DNA of 64,000 bases, taken from NCBI RefSeq assembly GCF_002102175.1, contig NZ_LQOX01000055.1, positions 62,001 through 126,000 on the forward strand. The letters run 5' to 3'. The stretch comes from Mycobacterium gastri (GTDB taxonomy: Bacteria; Actinomycetota; Actinomycetes; Mycobacteriales; Mycobacteriaceae). This document shows, piece by piece, positions 1-8,842 of this stretch (position 1 is the first letter of the stretch; each line of letters starts with the position of its first letter). The position numbers and the translations under genes were made by a program. The notes below the pieces were generated by a model that saw only the letters and a list, made by a program, of their open reading frames with translations, had not been told where the DNA came from and searched no databases.

Positions 1-730
1 AATCCGCGGCAATGGCGGGGCGGCGCACGTGTACCCGTGTGATCTGTCGGACATGGCCGCCATTGCTACGATGGCCGACCAGGTGCTCGCCGATCTGGGA
101 CGGGTCGACATTCTGATCAACAACGCGGGCAGGTCAATTCGGCGCTCGCTGGAGCTGTCCTACGACCGGATTCACGACTACCAGCGGACCATGCAACTGA
201 ATTATCTGGGTGCGGTCCAGCTCATCCTCAAGTTCATTCCCGGCATGCGGGAACGCAAGTTCGGGCAGATCATCAACGTCTCCTCGGTCGGGGTGCAGAC
301 TCGGGCACCGCGCTTCGGCGCCTACATCGCCAGCAAGGCCGCCTTGGACAGCCTGTGCGACGCGCTGCAAGCCGAGACGGTCAACGACAACGTCCGGTTC
401 ACCACGGTGCATATGGCCCTGGTGCGGACGCCGATGATCAGCCCGACCACGATCTACGACAAATTCCCCACGTTGACCCCGGATCAGGCGGCCGGTGTGA
501 TCACCGACGCGATCGTGCACCGGCCGCGACGGGCAAGCTCGCCATTTGGCCAGTTCGCGGCTGTGGCCGACGCCGTCAACCCGGCCGTCATGGACCGGGT
601 ACGCAACCGGGCGTTCAGCATGTTCAGGGATTCCGCTGCGGCCAAAGGAGGCGAATCCCCAACGGACACTACAGAACTCGACAAGAGAAGCGAAACGTTC
701 GTCCAGGCGACCCGAGGGATACATTGGTGA
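1..730 (+). CDS. Short-chain dehydrogenase/reductase, 3' part (Rv1543-like)
   Basis: This is the C-terminal part (about 242 residues) of an NAD(P)-dependent short-chain dehydrogenase; the reading frame is open to the left edge, so the start lies outside the window. The NNAG motif, the catalytic Ser region (INVSSVG) and the YIASK active-site motif (YxxxK) are visible, and the C-terminal tail is longer than in a minimal SDR. The gene ends four bases before a second SDR, matching the Rv1543-Rv1544 pair upstream of dnaE1 in M. tuberculosis. Rv1543 is annotated as a fatty acyl-CoA reductase-type enzyme; the substrate here cannot be read from sequence. The two genes are probably co-transcribed. Confidence 0.9.
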   Translation, partial: IRGNGGAAHVYPCDLSDMAAIATMADQVLADLGRVDILINNAGRSIRRSLELSYDRIHDYQRTMQLNYLGAVQLILKFIPGMRERKFGQIINVSSVGVQTRAPRFGAYIASKAALDSLCDALQAETVNDNVRFTTVHMALVRTPMISPTTIYDKFPTLTPDQAAGVITDAIVHRPRRASSPFGQFAAVADAVNPAVMDRVRNRAFSMFRDSAAAKGGESPTDTTELDKRSETFVQATRGIHW

Positions 731-734
731 CATC

Positions 735-1538
735 ATGAGTCTTCCTAAACCGAACAAGCAGGCCACCGTCGTCATCACCGGTGCTTCTTCCGGTATCGGA
801 GTCGAACTGGCTCGCGGTCTGGCCCGCCGCGGCTTTCCGCTGATGCTGGTGGCGCGACGCCGGGAGCGCCTCGAGGAGCTCGCTCATCAAATGCGCGGGG
901 AATTCTCGGTAGGGGTCGAGGTTTTGCCGCTCGATCTGGCCGATGCGCAAGCCAGAGCACAGCTGGCCGATCGCCTGGGTACCGACGAGATCGCCGGTCT
1001 GTGCAATAGCGCGGGCTTCGGCACCAGCGGCCGTTTCTACGAGCTGTCCCCGGAACGCGAGAGTGAGCAGGTCACACTCAACGCGCTGGCCCTCATGGAA
1101 CTCACCCGCGCCGCACTGCCCGGCATGGTGGAACGTGGCGCGGGTGCGGTGCTCAACATCGCATCGATCGCCGGCTTCCAGCCGATTCCGTTCATGGCGG
1201 TGTACTCGGCATCCAAGGCCTTTGTCCTGACCTTTTCCGAAGCAGTCCACGAGGAACTACACGGCACCGGTGTGTCGGTGACGGCGTTGTGCCCGGGGCC
1301 GGTGCCTACCGAGTGGGCCGAGATCGCCAGCGCCGAGCGGTTCAGCATTCCCATCGCGCAGGTGTCGCCGCGTGAGGTCGCCGAAGCCGCGATTGCGGGG
1401 ATGCTGGCCGGCAAACGCACTGTGGTGCCGGGCGCGGTGCCCAAGTTGGTCAGCACCGGCGGCAGATTCGCACCGCGTACCCTGTTGCTGCCCGCGATCA
1501 GGATCGGCAACCGGCTGCGTGGGGGACCCGGTCACTGA
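735..1538 (+). CDS. Short-chain dehydrogenase/reductase (Rv1544-like ketoacyl reductase)
   Basis: This 267-residue SDR has a classical Rossmann fold. The N-terminal cofactor motif TGASSGIG, the NSAG-type central motif, the catalytic serine (NIASIAG) and YSASK are all present in order. The ATG at 735 is chosen because it directly precedes the Rossmann strand and lies four bases after the previous stop; longer in-frame starts would overlap the upstream SDR by nearly 190 bases. The family reduces ketones or oxidises alcohols with NAD(P)H, and the pairing with the upstream SDR suggests lipid metabolism, but the substrate is unknown. The C-terminus is basic and ends in a short tail after the fold. 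Confidence 0.9.
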   Translation: MSLPKPNKQATVVITGASSGIGVELARGLARRGFPLMLVARRRERLEELAHQMRGEFSVGVEVLPLDLADAQARAQLADRLGTDEIAGLCNSAGFGTSGRFYELSPERESEQVTLNALALMELTRAALPGMVERGAGAVLNIASIAGFQPIPFMAVYSASKAFVLTFSEAVHEELHGTGVSVTALCPGPVPTEWAEIASAERFSIPIAQVSPREVAEAAIAGMLAGKRTVVPGAVPKLVSTGGRFAPRTLLLPAIRIGNRLRGGPGH

Positions 1539-1825
1539 ACGGCGACATCGGTCTCACTGGTCACATCAGTCTCTGAGCGGGTAGGCACGCGATTTGCCCA
1601 CCTCCGCGCGACAACTGGCAGCCGTGCGTGTGCGCGCGCTCCCGGGTTGTCGCTCACAGCGGTCATGGGGCTGCGCCCGATGTGGGGAGACGGAAATCGC
1701 GTGCCGGTGGGGTTGGGTCGGCGCCTGGCGGCGTCGAGTGTGCCGTGGGGTTTTTCGGGTGTGCGTTGGCGGCGCCGAGTGTGTGCTGGCGGTGCCGAGT
1801 GTGCGTCTGTGGCATCGACATTGCA

Positions 1826-1861
1826 TCCAGGGCGGTGATCGGGCCATTCTTACGCCCTGGA
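1826..1861. repeat. Inverted repeat, 9-bp stem, between mirrored repeat blocks
   Basis: TCCAGGGCG at 1826-1834 pairs perfectly with CGCCCTGGA at 1853-1861, leaving an 18-nt loop. It sits between motif copies pointing in opposite directions, so the whole 1.73-1.97 kb block is roughly palindromic. It could act as a terminator for the SDR genes, but there is no T tract. Confidence 0.5.
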
Positions 1862-1973
1862 CGCACAGTCGACGTTACAGACGCACAGTCGATGCCATAG
1901 GCGCACAGTCGACGCCATAGACGCACACTCGACGCCATAGGCGCACGGTCGACGCCACAGGCGCACAGTCGAA
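1862..1973. repeat. 20-bp tandem repeat array, about 5.5 copies
   Basis: Units start at 1862, 1882, 1902, 1922, 1942 and 1962 (the last partial). The consensus is cgcacagtcgacgccatagg, with one to five differences per copy. The spacing is exactly 20 bp. There are no unique spacers, so this is a minisatellite-type tandem repeat and not a CRISPR array. Confidence 0.85.
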
Positions 1974-2245
1974 ACGGCGGCATGACAATCGATTCGGTGA
2001 GCACGTGACACATCCCCCGAACGCTGGCCATCACAAGAGGACTCGTTGACAAGCATTCCTGGTCACCCTGAATTGTCGCTAGGCTAAGAGCCGGGCAAGA
2101 AGGGGATCCATTGCGGGCGGAGACTTCTGTGGCGGATGTGACCACGCCTTGACGTAAGGCATGATCCGACAGCTTGGCGGGTCGACGTGTCCGCCCAGGT
2201 GCGGCACCTCGCGGGCGGCCGCCCGGCCCGCATCATTGCCACCGT

Positions 2246-2251
2246 TAGGCT
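2246..2251 (+). promoter_or_regulatory. Putative -10 element of a leaderless promoter
   Basis: TAGGCT ends six bases before the ATG at 2258, so transcription would begin at or next to the start codon. No Shine-Dalgarno sequence is visible upstream of that ATG, consistent with a leaderless mRNA, which is common in mycobacteria. This is an inference from spacing only. Confidence 0.5.
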
Positions 2252-2257
2252 CGTGCG

Positions 2258-2689
2258 ATGGCTTCTGTTGAGATGACCGCCGACGTCCCGATGACCCCCC
2301 ACGACACGTGGGAGCACGTTTCCAATCTGGCGGAGTTGGGCGACTGGCTCGTGATCCACGAGGGATGGCGCAGCGAGCTGCCCGACGAACTGAGCGAGGG
2401 CGTCGAAATCGTGGGTGTGGCCCGGGCGAAAGGCATGCGCAACCGGGTCACGTGGACGGTGACCAAATGGGACCCGCCGCACGAGGTTGCGCTGTCCGGC
2501 TCCGGCAAGGGCGGCGCCAAGTACGGCGTCACCCTCACGGTCACGCCGACCACGGACGGATCCAGCCTCGGCTTGCGCCTCGAGCTGGGCGGTCGTGCGC
2601 TGTTCGGGCCGGTGGGTTCCGCAGCCGCCCGAGCCGTCAGGGGCGACGTGGAAAAGTCGCTGCAGCAGTTCGTCGAGCTGTATGCATAG
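2258..2689 (+). CDS. SRPBCC-fold (polyketide cyclase/START-like) protein (Rv1546-like)
   Basis: The 143-residue product resembles small SRPBCC-superfamily proteins, which form a helix-grip fold with a hydrophobic ligand pocket. The start ([20 protein letters not shown]) shows the typical first strand followed by the helix after a [22 protein letters not shown] motif, and the C-terminal helix runs through the last 25 residues. There is no signal peptide or membrane segment. It precedes dnaE1 by 67 bp, as Rv1546 does in M. tuberculosis. The ligand and role are unknown; lipid or polyketide binding is a family-level guess only. Confidence 0.85.
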   Translation: MASVEMTADVPMTPHDTWEHVSNLAELGDWLVIHEGWRSELPDELSEGVEIVGVARAKGMRNRVTWTVTKWDPPHEVALSGSGKGGAKYGVTLTVTPTTDGSSLGLRLELGGRALFGPVGSAAARAVRGDVEKSLQQFVELYA

Positions 2690-2741
2690 CGACCACAAGA
2701 CACACTCTGCGACACGCCCGAAAGCCGTCGGTGCTCGGTCA

Positions 2742-2747
2742 TAGACT
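2742..2747 (+). promoter_or_regulatory. Putative -10 element of dnaE1, leaderless or nearly so
   Basis: TAGACT ends nine bases before the dnaE1 ATG at 2757, and the space between holds no Shine-Dalgarno sequence. A start site about seven bases downstream would give an mRNA with only one to three untranslated bases. No clear -35 was found. Confidence 0.45.
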
Positions 2748-2756
2748 GGCGTCCCT

Positions 2757-5700
2757 ATGAGCGGTTCATCTTCGCGGTCCTTCGTGCACCTGCATAACCA
2801 CACCGAGTACTCGATGCTGGACGGTGCCGCGAAGATCAACCCCATGCTGGCCGAGGTCGAGCGGCTGCAGATGCCGGCGATCGGCATGACCGATCACGGA
2901 AACATGTTCGGCGCCAGCGAGTTCTACAACTCGGCGACGCAAGCCGGGATCAAACCGATCATCGGCGTCGAGGCGTATATCGCGCCCGCCTCACGCTTCG
3001 ACACGCGGCGCATCTTCTGGGGCGACCCGAGCCAGAAGTCCGATGACATCTCGGGGAGCGGCTCCTACACCCACCTGACGATGATGGCCGAGAATGCCAC
3101 CGGCCTGCGCAACCTGTTCATGCTGTCGTCGCTGGCATCCTTCGAGGGCCAGCTGAGCAAGTGGTCGCGGATGGATGCCGAGCTCATCGCCGAGCACGCT
3201 GAGGGCATCATCATCACCACCGGCTGTCCCTCCGGTGAGGTGCAGACCCGGCTTCGCCTCGGCCAGGAGCGTGAGGCGCTGGAGGCGGCGGCCAGATGGC
3301 GCGAGATCGTCGGGCCGGACAACTACTTCCTCGAGCTGATGGATCACGGGCTGACCATCGAACGGCGAGTCCGCGAGGGACTGCTGCACATCGGCCGTAC
3401 CCTCAACATTCCGCCGCTGGCCACCAACGACTGCCACTACGTGACCCGCGACGCGGCCCACAACCACGAAGCGCTGCTGTGCGTCCAAACCGGCAAGACC
3501 CTGTCGGACCCCAACCGCTTCAAGTTCGACGGCGACGGCTACTACCTCAAGTCCGCCGCCGAAATGCGCCAGATCTGGGACGACGAGGTCCCCGGCGCCT
3601 GCGACTCCACGCTGCTGATCGCCGAACGCGTGCAGTCCTACGCCGATGTGTGGACACCGCGTGACCGGATGCCCGTCTTCCCGGTTCCCGACGGCCACGG
3701 TCCGGCGTCCTGGTTGCGCCACGAGGTGGCCGCCGGGCTGCGCCGCCGATTCCCCGACGGACCACCCGAGGGCTACGTCACCCGCGCGGACTACGAGATC
3801 GATGTGATCTGCGCCAAAGGTTTTCCGTCCTACTTCTTGATCGTCGCCGACCTGATCGGCTACGCGAAGTCGGTGGGCATCCGCGTCGGACCGGGCCGCG
3901 GCTCGGCCGCCGGCTCCCTGGTCGCCTACGCCCTGGGCATCACCGACATCGACCCGATACCGCACGGTCTGCTGTTCGAGCGGTTCCTCAACCCCGAGCG
4001 CACGTCGATGCCTGATATCGATATCGACTTCGACGACCGCCGCCGTGGGGAGATGGTGCGCTACGCCGCCGACAAGTGGGGCCACGACCGGGTAGCCCAG
4101 GTCATCACCTTCGGCACCATCAAAACCAAAGCGGCGCTGAAGGACTCGGCCAGAATCCACTACGGGCAACCCGGCTTCGCGATTGCCGACCGGATCACCA
4201 AGGCGCTGCCGCCGGCCATCATGGCCAAGGACATTCCGCTGGCGGGCATCACCGATCCGGCCCACGAGCGTTATAAGGAAGCCGCGGAGGTTCGCGGCCT
4301 GATCGAAACCGACCCGGACGTCCGCACCATCTACCAGACCGCACTCGGCCTGGAAGGCCTGATCCGCAACGCCGGCGTGCACGCCTGTGCGGTCATCATG
4401 AGCAGCGAGCCGCTGACCGAGGCCATCCCGCTGTGGAAGCGGCCGCAGGACGGGGCCATCATCACCGGCTGGGACTACCCGTCGTGTGAGGCGATCGGCC
4501 TGTTGAAGATGGACTTCCTGGGTCTGCGCAACCTGACGATCATCGGCGACGCGATCGACAACATCAAAGCCAACAAGGGAATTGATCTCGACCTGGAATC
4601 GGTGCCGTTGGACGACAAGCCCACCTATGAACTTCTGGGCCGCGGCGACACCCTGGGTGTGTTCCAGCTCGATGGCGGGCCGATGCGCGACCTGCTGCGC
4701 CGCATGCAGCCAACCGGCTTCGAGGACATCGTCGCGGTGCTCGCCCTGTATCGGCCCGGCCCGATGGGGCAGAACGCGCACAACGACTACGCCGACCGCA
4801 AGAACGGCCGACAGGCGATCAAGCCGATCCATCCGGAGCTGGCCGAACCCCTCGAGGAGATCCTGGCCGAAACCTACGGCCTCATCGTCTACCAAGAGCA
4901 GATCATGCGCATCGCGCAGAAAGTGGCCGGCTATTCGCTGGCTCGCGCCGATATTCTGCGCAAGGCGATGGGCAAGAAGAAGCGCGAAGTGCTCGACAAG
5001 GAGTATGAAGGCTTCGCACAGGGCATGCAGGCCAACGAATTCTCCTCCGGCGCCATCAAGGCGCTGTGGGACACCATCCTGCCGTTCGCCGACTACGCGT
5101 TCAACAAGTCGCACGCCGCCGGCTACGGCCTGGTCTCCTACTGGACGGCCTACCTCAAGGCCAACTACCCGGCCGAATACATGGCCGGCCTGTTGACCTC
5201 GGTGGGTGACGACAAAGACAAGGCCGCCGTCTATCTGGCCGACTGCCGCAAGCTGGGCATCACCGTCTTGCCGCCGGACGTCAACGAGTCCGGGCTGAAC
5301 TTCGCGTCGGTGGGCGAGGACATCCGCTACGGCCTGGGCGCGGTGCGCAACGTCGGTGCCAATGTCGTCGGCTCGCTGATCCAAACCCGCAACGACAAAG
5401 GCAAGTTCACCGACTTCTCGGACTATCTGAACAAGATCGACATCTCGGCGTGCAACAAGAAGGTCACCGAGTCGTTGATCAAAGCGGGGGCGTTCGACTC
5501 GCTGGGCCATGCTCGCAAAGGCCTCTTCCTGGTCCACACCGACGCGGTGGACTCGGTGCTGGGCACCAAGAAGGCCGAGGCGATGGGACAGTTCGACCTG
5601 TTCGGCGGCAATGATGACGGGACCGGCAGCGCAGACCCCGTGTTCACCATCAAGGTCCCCGACGACGAGTGGGAGGACAAGCACAAGCTGGCCCTGGAAC

Positions 5701-6308
5701 GAGAGATGCTGGGCCTGTATGTGTCCGGGCATCCGCTCAACGGGGTGGCCCACCTGCTGGCGGGCCAGGTCGATACCGCAATTCCGGCGATCCTGGACGG
5801 TGATGTGCCCAACGACGCGCAGGTGCGGGTCGGCGGCATTCTGGCGTCGGTCAACCGCCGGGTCAACAAGAACGGAATGCCTTGGGCCTCAGCACAATTG
5901 GAAGACCTCACCGGTGGAATCGAGGTGATGTTCTTCCCGCACACCTATTCCAGCTACGGCGCCGACATCGCCGACGACGCGGTGGTGCTGGTCAGCGCCA
6001 AGGTCGCGATCCGGGACGACCGCACCACCTTGATCGCCAATGAGCTTGTGGTGCCCGACTTTTCCAACGCCCAGGTGCAGCGGCCGCTGTCGGTCAGCCT
6101 GCCTACCCGGCAGTGCACGTTCGACAAGGTGAGTGCGCTCAAGCAGGTGCTGGCGCGCCACCCCGGCACCTCGCAGGTGCACTTGCGGCTCATCAGCGGG
6201 GATCGGATCACCACGCTGGAACTCGATCAGTCGCTGCGGGTGACGCCCTCGCCGGCATTGATGGGGGACCTCAAGGAGCTGCTCGGTCCGGGGTGCTTGG
6301 GCGGTTAG
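2757..6308 (+). CDS. dnaE1: DNA polymerase III alpha subunit DnaE1
   Basis: This is the replicative polymerase catalytic subunit, 1183 residues, essentially the length of M. tuberculosis DnaE1. The N-terminal PHP domain begins with HLHNHTEYS (residues 11-19); in mycobacteria this domain is the proofreading 3'-5' exonuclease. The polymerase active-site acidic motif PDIDIDFDD is at residues 419-427, preceded by the [10 protein letters not shown] motif of C-family polymerases. The helix-hairpin-helix and OB-fold regions follow (OB domain around residues 1000-1075). No intein or frameshift is seen. The mRNA seems to be leaderless. The 3' end (GPGCLGG-stop) is echoed beyond the neighbouring gene at 8808-8826. 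Confidence 0.98.
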   Translation: MSGSSSRSFVHLHNHTEYSMLDGAAKINPMLAEVERLQMPAIGMTDHGNMFGASEFYNSATQAGIKPIIGVEAYIAPASRFDTRRIFWGDPSQKSDDISGSGSYTHLTMMAENATGLRNLFMLSSLASFEGQLSKWSRMDAELIAEHAEGIIITTGCPSGEVQTRLRLGQEREALEAAARWREIVGPDNYFLELMDHGLTIERRVREGLLHIGRTLNIPPLATNDCHYVTRDAAHNHEALLCVQTGKTLSDPNRFKFDGDGYYLKSAAEMRQIWDDEVPGACDSTLLIAERVQSYADVWTPRDRMPVFPVPDGHGPASWLRHEVAAGLRRRFPDGPPEGYVTRADYEIDVICAKGFPSYFLIVADLIGYAKSVGIRVGPGRGSAAGSLVAYALGITDIDPIPHGLLFERFLNPERTSMPDIDIDFDDRRRGEMVRYAADKWGHDRVAQVITFGTIKTKAALKDSARIHYGQPGFAIADRITKALPPAIMAKDIPLAGITDPAHERYKEAAEVRGLIETDPDVRTIYQTALGLEGLIRNAGVHACAVIMSSEPLTEAIPLWKRPQDGAIITGWDYPSCEAIGLLKMDFLGLRNLTIIGDAIDNIKANKGIDLDLESVPLDDKPTYELLGRGDTLGVFQLDGGPMRDLLRRMQPTGFEDIVAVLALYRPGPMGQNAHNDYADRKNGRQAIKPIHPELAEPLEEILAETYGLIVYQEQIMRIAQKVAGYSLARADILRKAMGKKKREVLDKEYEGFAQGMQANEFSSGAIKALWDTILPFADYAFNKSHAAGYGLVSYWTAYLKANYPAEYMAGLLTSVGDDKDKAAVYLADCRKLGITVLPPDVNESGLNFASVGEDIRYGLGAVRNVGANVVGSLIQTRNDKGKFTDFSDYLNKIDISACNKKVTESLIKAGAFDSLGHARKGLFLVHTDAVDSVLGTKKAEAMGQFDLFGGNDDGTGSADPVFTIKVPDDEWEDKHKLALEREMLGLYVSGHPLNGVAHLLAGQVDTAIPAILDGDVPNDAQVRVGGILASVNRRVNKNGMPWASAQLEDLTGGIEVMFFPHTYSSYGADIADDAVVLVSAKVAIRDDRTTLIANELVVPDFSNAQVQRPLSVSLPTRQCTFDKVSALKQVLARHPGTSQVHLRLISGDRITTLELDQSLRVTPSPALMGDLKELLGPGCLGG
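6288..6308 (+). repeat. Left copy of a direct repeat bracketing the GT2-methyltransferase gene
   Basis: CCGGGGTGCTTGGGCGGTTA at 6288-6307, the last codons of dnaE1, recurs at 8808-8826 with one base missing. The first 14 bases are identical in both copies. Confidence 0.75.
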
Positions 6309-6315
6309 CGCCCAG

Positions 6316-8772
6316 TCAGCCGCCAGATCGCAGCGCGAAAAGTTCCGGATGGACCATGTCCAACGGCCCGGTCATGGTGGGCCATCCGTGCTCCTGGGCG
6401 ACGTCGTCGGTGGCATAGACGAGCACGTTCTGCCGGTACCACCACTCGCACCGGGTGTCCCACCACAGCCGGCCGCGGAGGAGGTCGTAGGGCCGGTAGC
6501 CATGGGCGGCAAACAGCGCCGCCCAGAAGCTCGGCCACCTCTCGTTGACATGACCGGTTCCGCCCTGGCCGGGGATCGCCGCCGAAAAGACGATCACGTC
6601 GCCGTGTCGACACAGGCTGTCGACGAACGTCTGGGCGGCCTCCGGCGGCAGGTGCTCAGCCACTTCAAGGCAGGTGACTAGGTCGAATCGACGACCCAGG
6701 TCCAACGGGGTGGTCAGGTCATGGTCGATGAAACGGTCAGCGGGGATGCACAGCTGAGCGCGCGGGACGTAATCGCCGTCCACCCCGATGGCGTCCGCGC
6801 CGCTGTCCAGCCAGGTCGCGACCCAACCGCCGACCCCACAGCCGACGTCGAGGACCGAGCTGGGCCGGGTCAGCTCGGCCAACATCGGCACCATCACCGT
6901 GGCGGAGGCGGACGATCCCGCGGCCTGCCCGTCGTAGAACGCCGGGGTGTACAGAGTGGTTCCGCTACTGTCGCCGGCGATGCAGAGCACCTCGTCGAGG
7001 CTGGCCGTGCGCATCCCGGCCGCGGTCGCCCGCCGCCCGAGTTCGGTGATGGGGTCGATACCGCCGGCCCGGTCCAGTCGTTCTGTGTCGAACATCGCCG
7101 GGCCGTGCGCAATCTCGTCGGTGAGCAGGTATCGGCCGGCCTCAGGTGTTCGGCGCACCGCCTGCTCGGGTGCGCTGGCGCCGGTCAGCTTGACGGCATC
7201 GGCGACGTTGATGCCCACCTGGAACACCTGCGGCTCGGCATCGAGGACCGCGGTGAGGCGGGTGATCAGGTTTTCGGGTGCGAAGAATCGCCAGCCCTGG
7301 CCCAGGTGTAGCCAGAACCGTGCGTCGATCTGGGCGCGGATTTGCCCGAGCTGAGCGCCGACGCGAACAAATTCGAGGAATTCGTAACGCTGACATAGCT
7401 TTTCGCGGTCCGGGCCGGACAGGCCGGTATCGATGACCAGGAAGCGTCCGACCCGCGAGACGTCGGCGCAGCAGCGCAGAAACGAGTTCAGTGTGTGCTC
7501 GGCGCTCGCCCGATCCGGCCCGGCGACCAGGCTGACGACCACCCGGGCGTCGCGTTGGCCCGGGCGCGGCAGGGACGCCAGCAGTGCGGGGTCGGGGTAG
7601 GCGGACGCTGCCTCGATCATCCTCGGCGCGCAAATGTCGCGGTTTTCGGCGATCCGTTGGCGCTCGTTCTCCGGGAGATCGGATCGGGCCAGCAGACGTC
7701 GCCACAGGGTGAACGCCTCGGCGTGCTTGCCGATCCAGGATGCGCAAACCGCCAGCTCATCGGTGATGCGCCAGCTGTAGATGTCCGCGCGGACAAACAA
7801 CATGTCCTGGTCGGGGAACGGGATCTCGGCGGCACGCTTGGCGAACTCGTAGCCGAGCTGGTAGCACCCATCGGTGCGGTACTGGGCGGCTATGGCAAAC
7901 AACGGCTCGGCTCGGGTCGGCCGAAACTCCCAGGCCCGCAGGTAGGCGTCACGTACCTCAGGCCACGGTTCCTTGAGGTGGCCCATCGACACCGCGACCC
8001 GCCACAACGCGTAGTAGGTCTCCTCCTCCCAGCCGCCCATCTCGGCGCGGCGCGCATACCAGGTGCGCGCGTTGGCGAAATCGCCAAGGTCGTAGTAGCT
8101 CTGAGCCAAATAGAAGACCGACCGCGCGTCCGCGGGGTTGCGTTCAACCTCGGCCAGCAACAGATCACGGTCGCGCGCATATTTCTGCCCAGACAAGTTG
8201 CGGGCACCGCGTTGACGATCTTCGATGTGGTACTCGCCCTGCAGGCGCGCCTCCACGTAGCAGTCGAAGTCCCAAATCGGGGCCTCGTGGGTGAGGCCCA
8301 CCCACCGCACCCGCACTCCGTCGCGGAACAGCTGCGAGCGATAGTAGCCGTGGGCATTGCATACGTAGCGCACCCAGTAGACGTCGGCATCCAGGCCCGC
8401 GAAATCGGGTGTGCCCACCAGCAAGTCGTCTGCGTCGACCACCCAGACGTAGTCGCCATGACCTTGGGCGAGGGTCAGTGCCTCGGTGCGGTTGTCGCCG
8501 AAGTTCCGCCACGGACGTTCGTGCAGCCGTCCGCCGATGCCCAGGCGGGCCATGTGGTCGCGGATGAGGTCCTGAGTCCCGTCGTCGGAACCGGTGTCCA
8601 CGATCACCCACGAGCTGATGTAGGGCACCACCGAGTCGAGTGCCTCGGCGACGATGTGTGCCTCGTTTCGCACGATCATGTTGAGGCAGATCGCCGGGCG
8701 CTTCGAGCGCCCTGCCCCTGGGTCGGACACGGCAAAATCGTACTCAGTAATCGCGCACGGGGTTACGGACAT
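6316..8772 (-). CDS. Glycosyltransferase (GT2) - TPR-like - SAM methyltransferase fusion
   Basis: This 818-residue protein is predicted to be cytosolic and has several modules. A GT2 domain begins at ICLNMIVRNEAHIVAEALDS (residue 28) with the metal-binding DAD at 113-115. A helical, TPR-like region rich in 'YDLGDFANARTWY' units covers about 190-400. A second GT-A-like segment spans roughly 420-560. A class I methyltransferase closes the protein, with motif I VLDVGCGVGG near residue 640. The arrangement suggests sugar transfer onto, and methylation of, a cell-envelope glycan or glycolipid; the acceptor is unknown. It faces dnaE1 with a 7-bp gap. H37Rv has no gene between dnaE1 and PPE24, and the flanking direct repeat argues for insertion here. 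Confidence 0.85.
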   Translation of the reverse strand: MSVTPCAITEYDFAVSDPGAGRSKRPAICLNMIVRNEAHIVAEALDSVVPYISSWVIVDTGSDDGTQDLIRDHMARLGIGGRLHERPWRNFGDNRTEALTLAQGHGDYVWVVDADDLLVGTPDFAGLDADVYWVRYVCNAHGYYRSQLFRDGVRVRWVGLTHEAPIWDFDCYVEARLQGEYHIEDRQRGARNLSGQKYARDRDLLLAEVERNPADARSVFYLAQSYYDLGDFANARTWYARRAEMGGWEEETYYALWRVAVSMGHLKEPWPEVRDAYLRAWEFRPTRAEPLFAIAAQYRTDGCYQLGYEFAKRAAEIPFPDQDMLFVRADIYSWRITDELAVCASWIGKHAEAFTLWRRLLARSDLPENERQRIAENRDICAPRMIEAASAYPDPALLASLPRPGQRDARVVVSLVAGPDRASAEHTLNSFLRCCADVSRVGRFLVIDTGLSGPDREKLCQRYEFLEFVRVGAQLGQIRAQIDARFWLHLGQGWRFFAPENLITRLTAVLDAEPQVFQVGINVADAVKLTGASAPEQAVRRTPEAGRYLLTDEIAHGPAMFDTERLDRAGGIDPITELGRRATAAGMRTASLDEVLCIAGDSSGTTLYTPAFYDGQAAGSSASATVMVPMLAELTRPSSVLDVGCGVGGWVATWLDSGADAIGVDGDYVPRAQLCIPADRFIDHDLTTPLDLGRRFDLVTCLEVAEHLPPEAAQTFVDSLCRHGDVIVFSAAIPGQGGTGHVNERWPSFWAALFAAHGYRPYDLLRGRLWWDTRCEWWYRQNVLVYATDDVAQEHGWPTMTGPLDMVHPELFALRSGG

Positions 8773-8807
8773 GCGCGGCGAGCAGAGACCTCTAGGCGAT
8801 GCGTGGA

Positions 8808-8826
8808 CCGGGGTGCTTGGGGGTTA
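8808..8826 (+). repeat. Right copy of the direct repeat bracketing the GT2-methyltransferase gene
   Basis: CCGGGGTGCTTGGGGGTTA matches the end of dnaE1 (6288-6307) except for one missing C. It lies 17 bp before the stop codon of the PPE gene, where the dnaE1 end would lie if the 2.5-kb segment were removed. Confidence 0.75.
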
Positions 8827-8842
8827 CGGCCCGGGTCGATCG

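Larger units (their letters stand above)
1539..2257. other. 719-bp intergenic region with mirrored repeats, no gene seen
   Basis: Open frames here are short, GC-driven and overlap on both strands; none shows a recognisable domain. The left part (about 1730-1810) carries irregular copies of a GTCGAGTGTGCG-type motif. The right part (1862-1973) carries a regular 20-bp tandem array of the reverse-complement motif, and a 9-bp-stem inverted repeat lies between them. The stretch after the array (1974-2240) has no repeat I can identify. M. tuberculosis has a small gene, Rv1545, in this interval; I see no counterpart. Confidence 0.6.

Noticed and set aside
1862..1973. CRISPR array
   Set aside because: The 20-bp units are contiguous with no spacers, and no cas gene is nearby.
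2991..5753. Long antisense open frame (920 codons) opposite dnaE1
   Set aside because: It mirrors the codon pattern of dnaE1 in a GC-rich genome, has no domain that I can recognise, and dnaE1 is certain.
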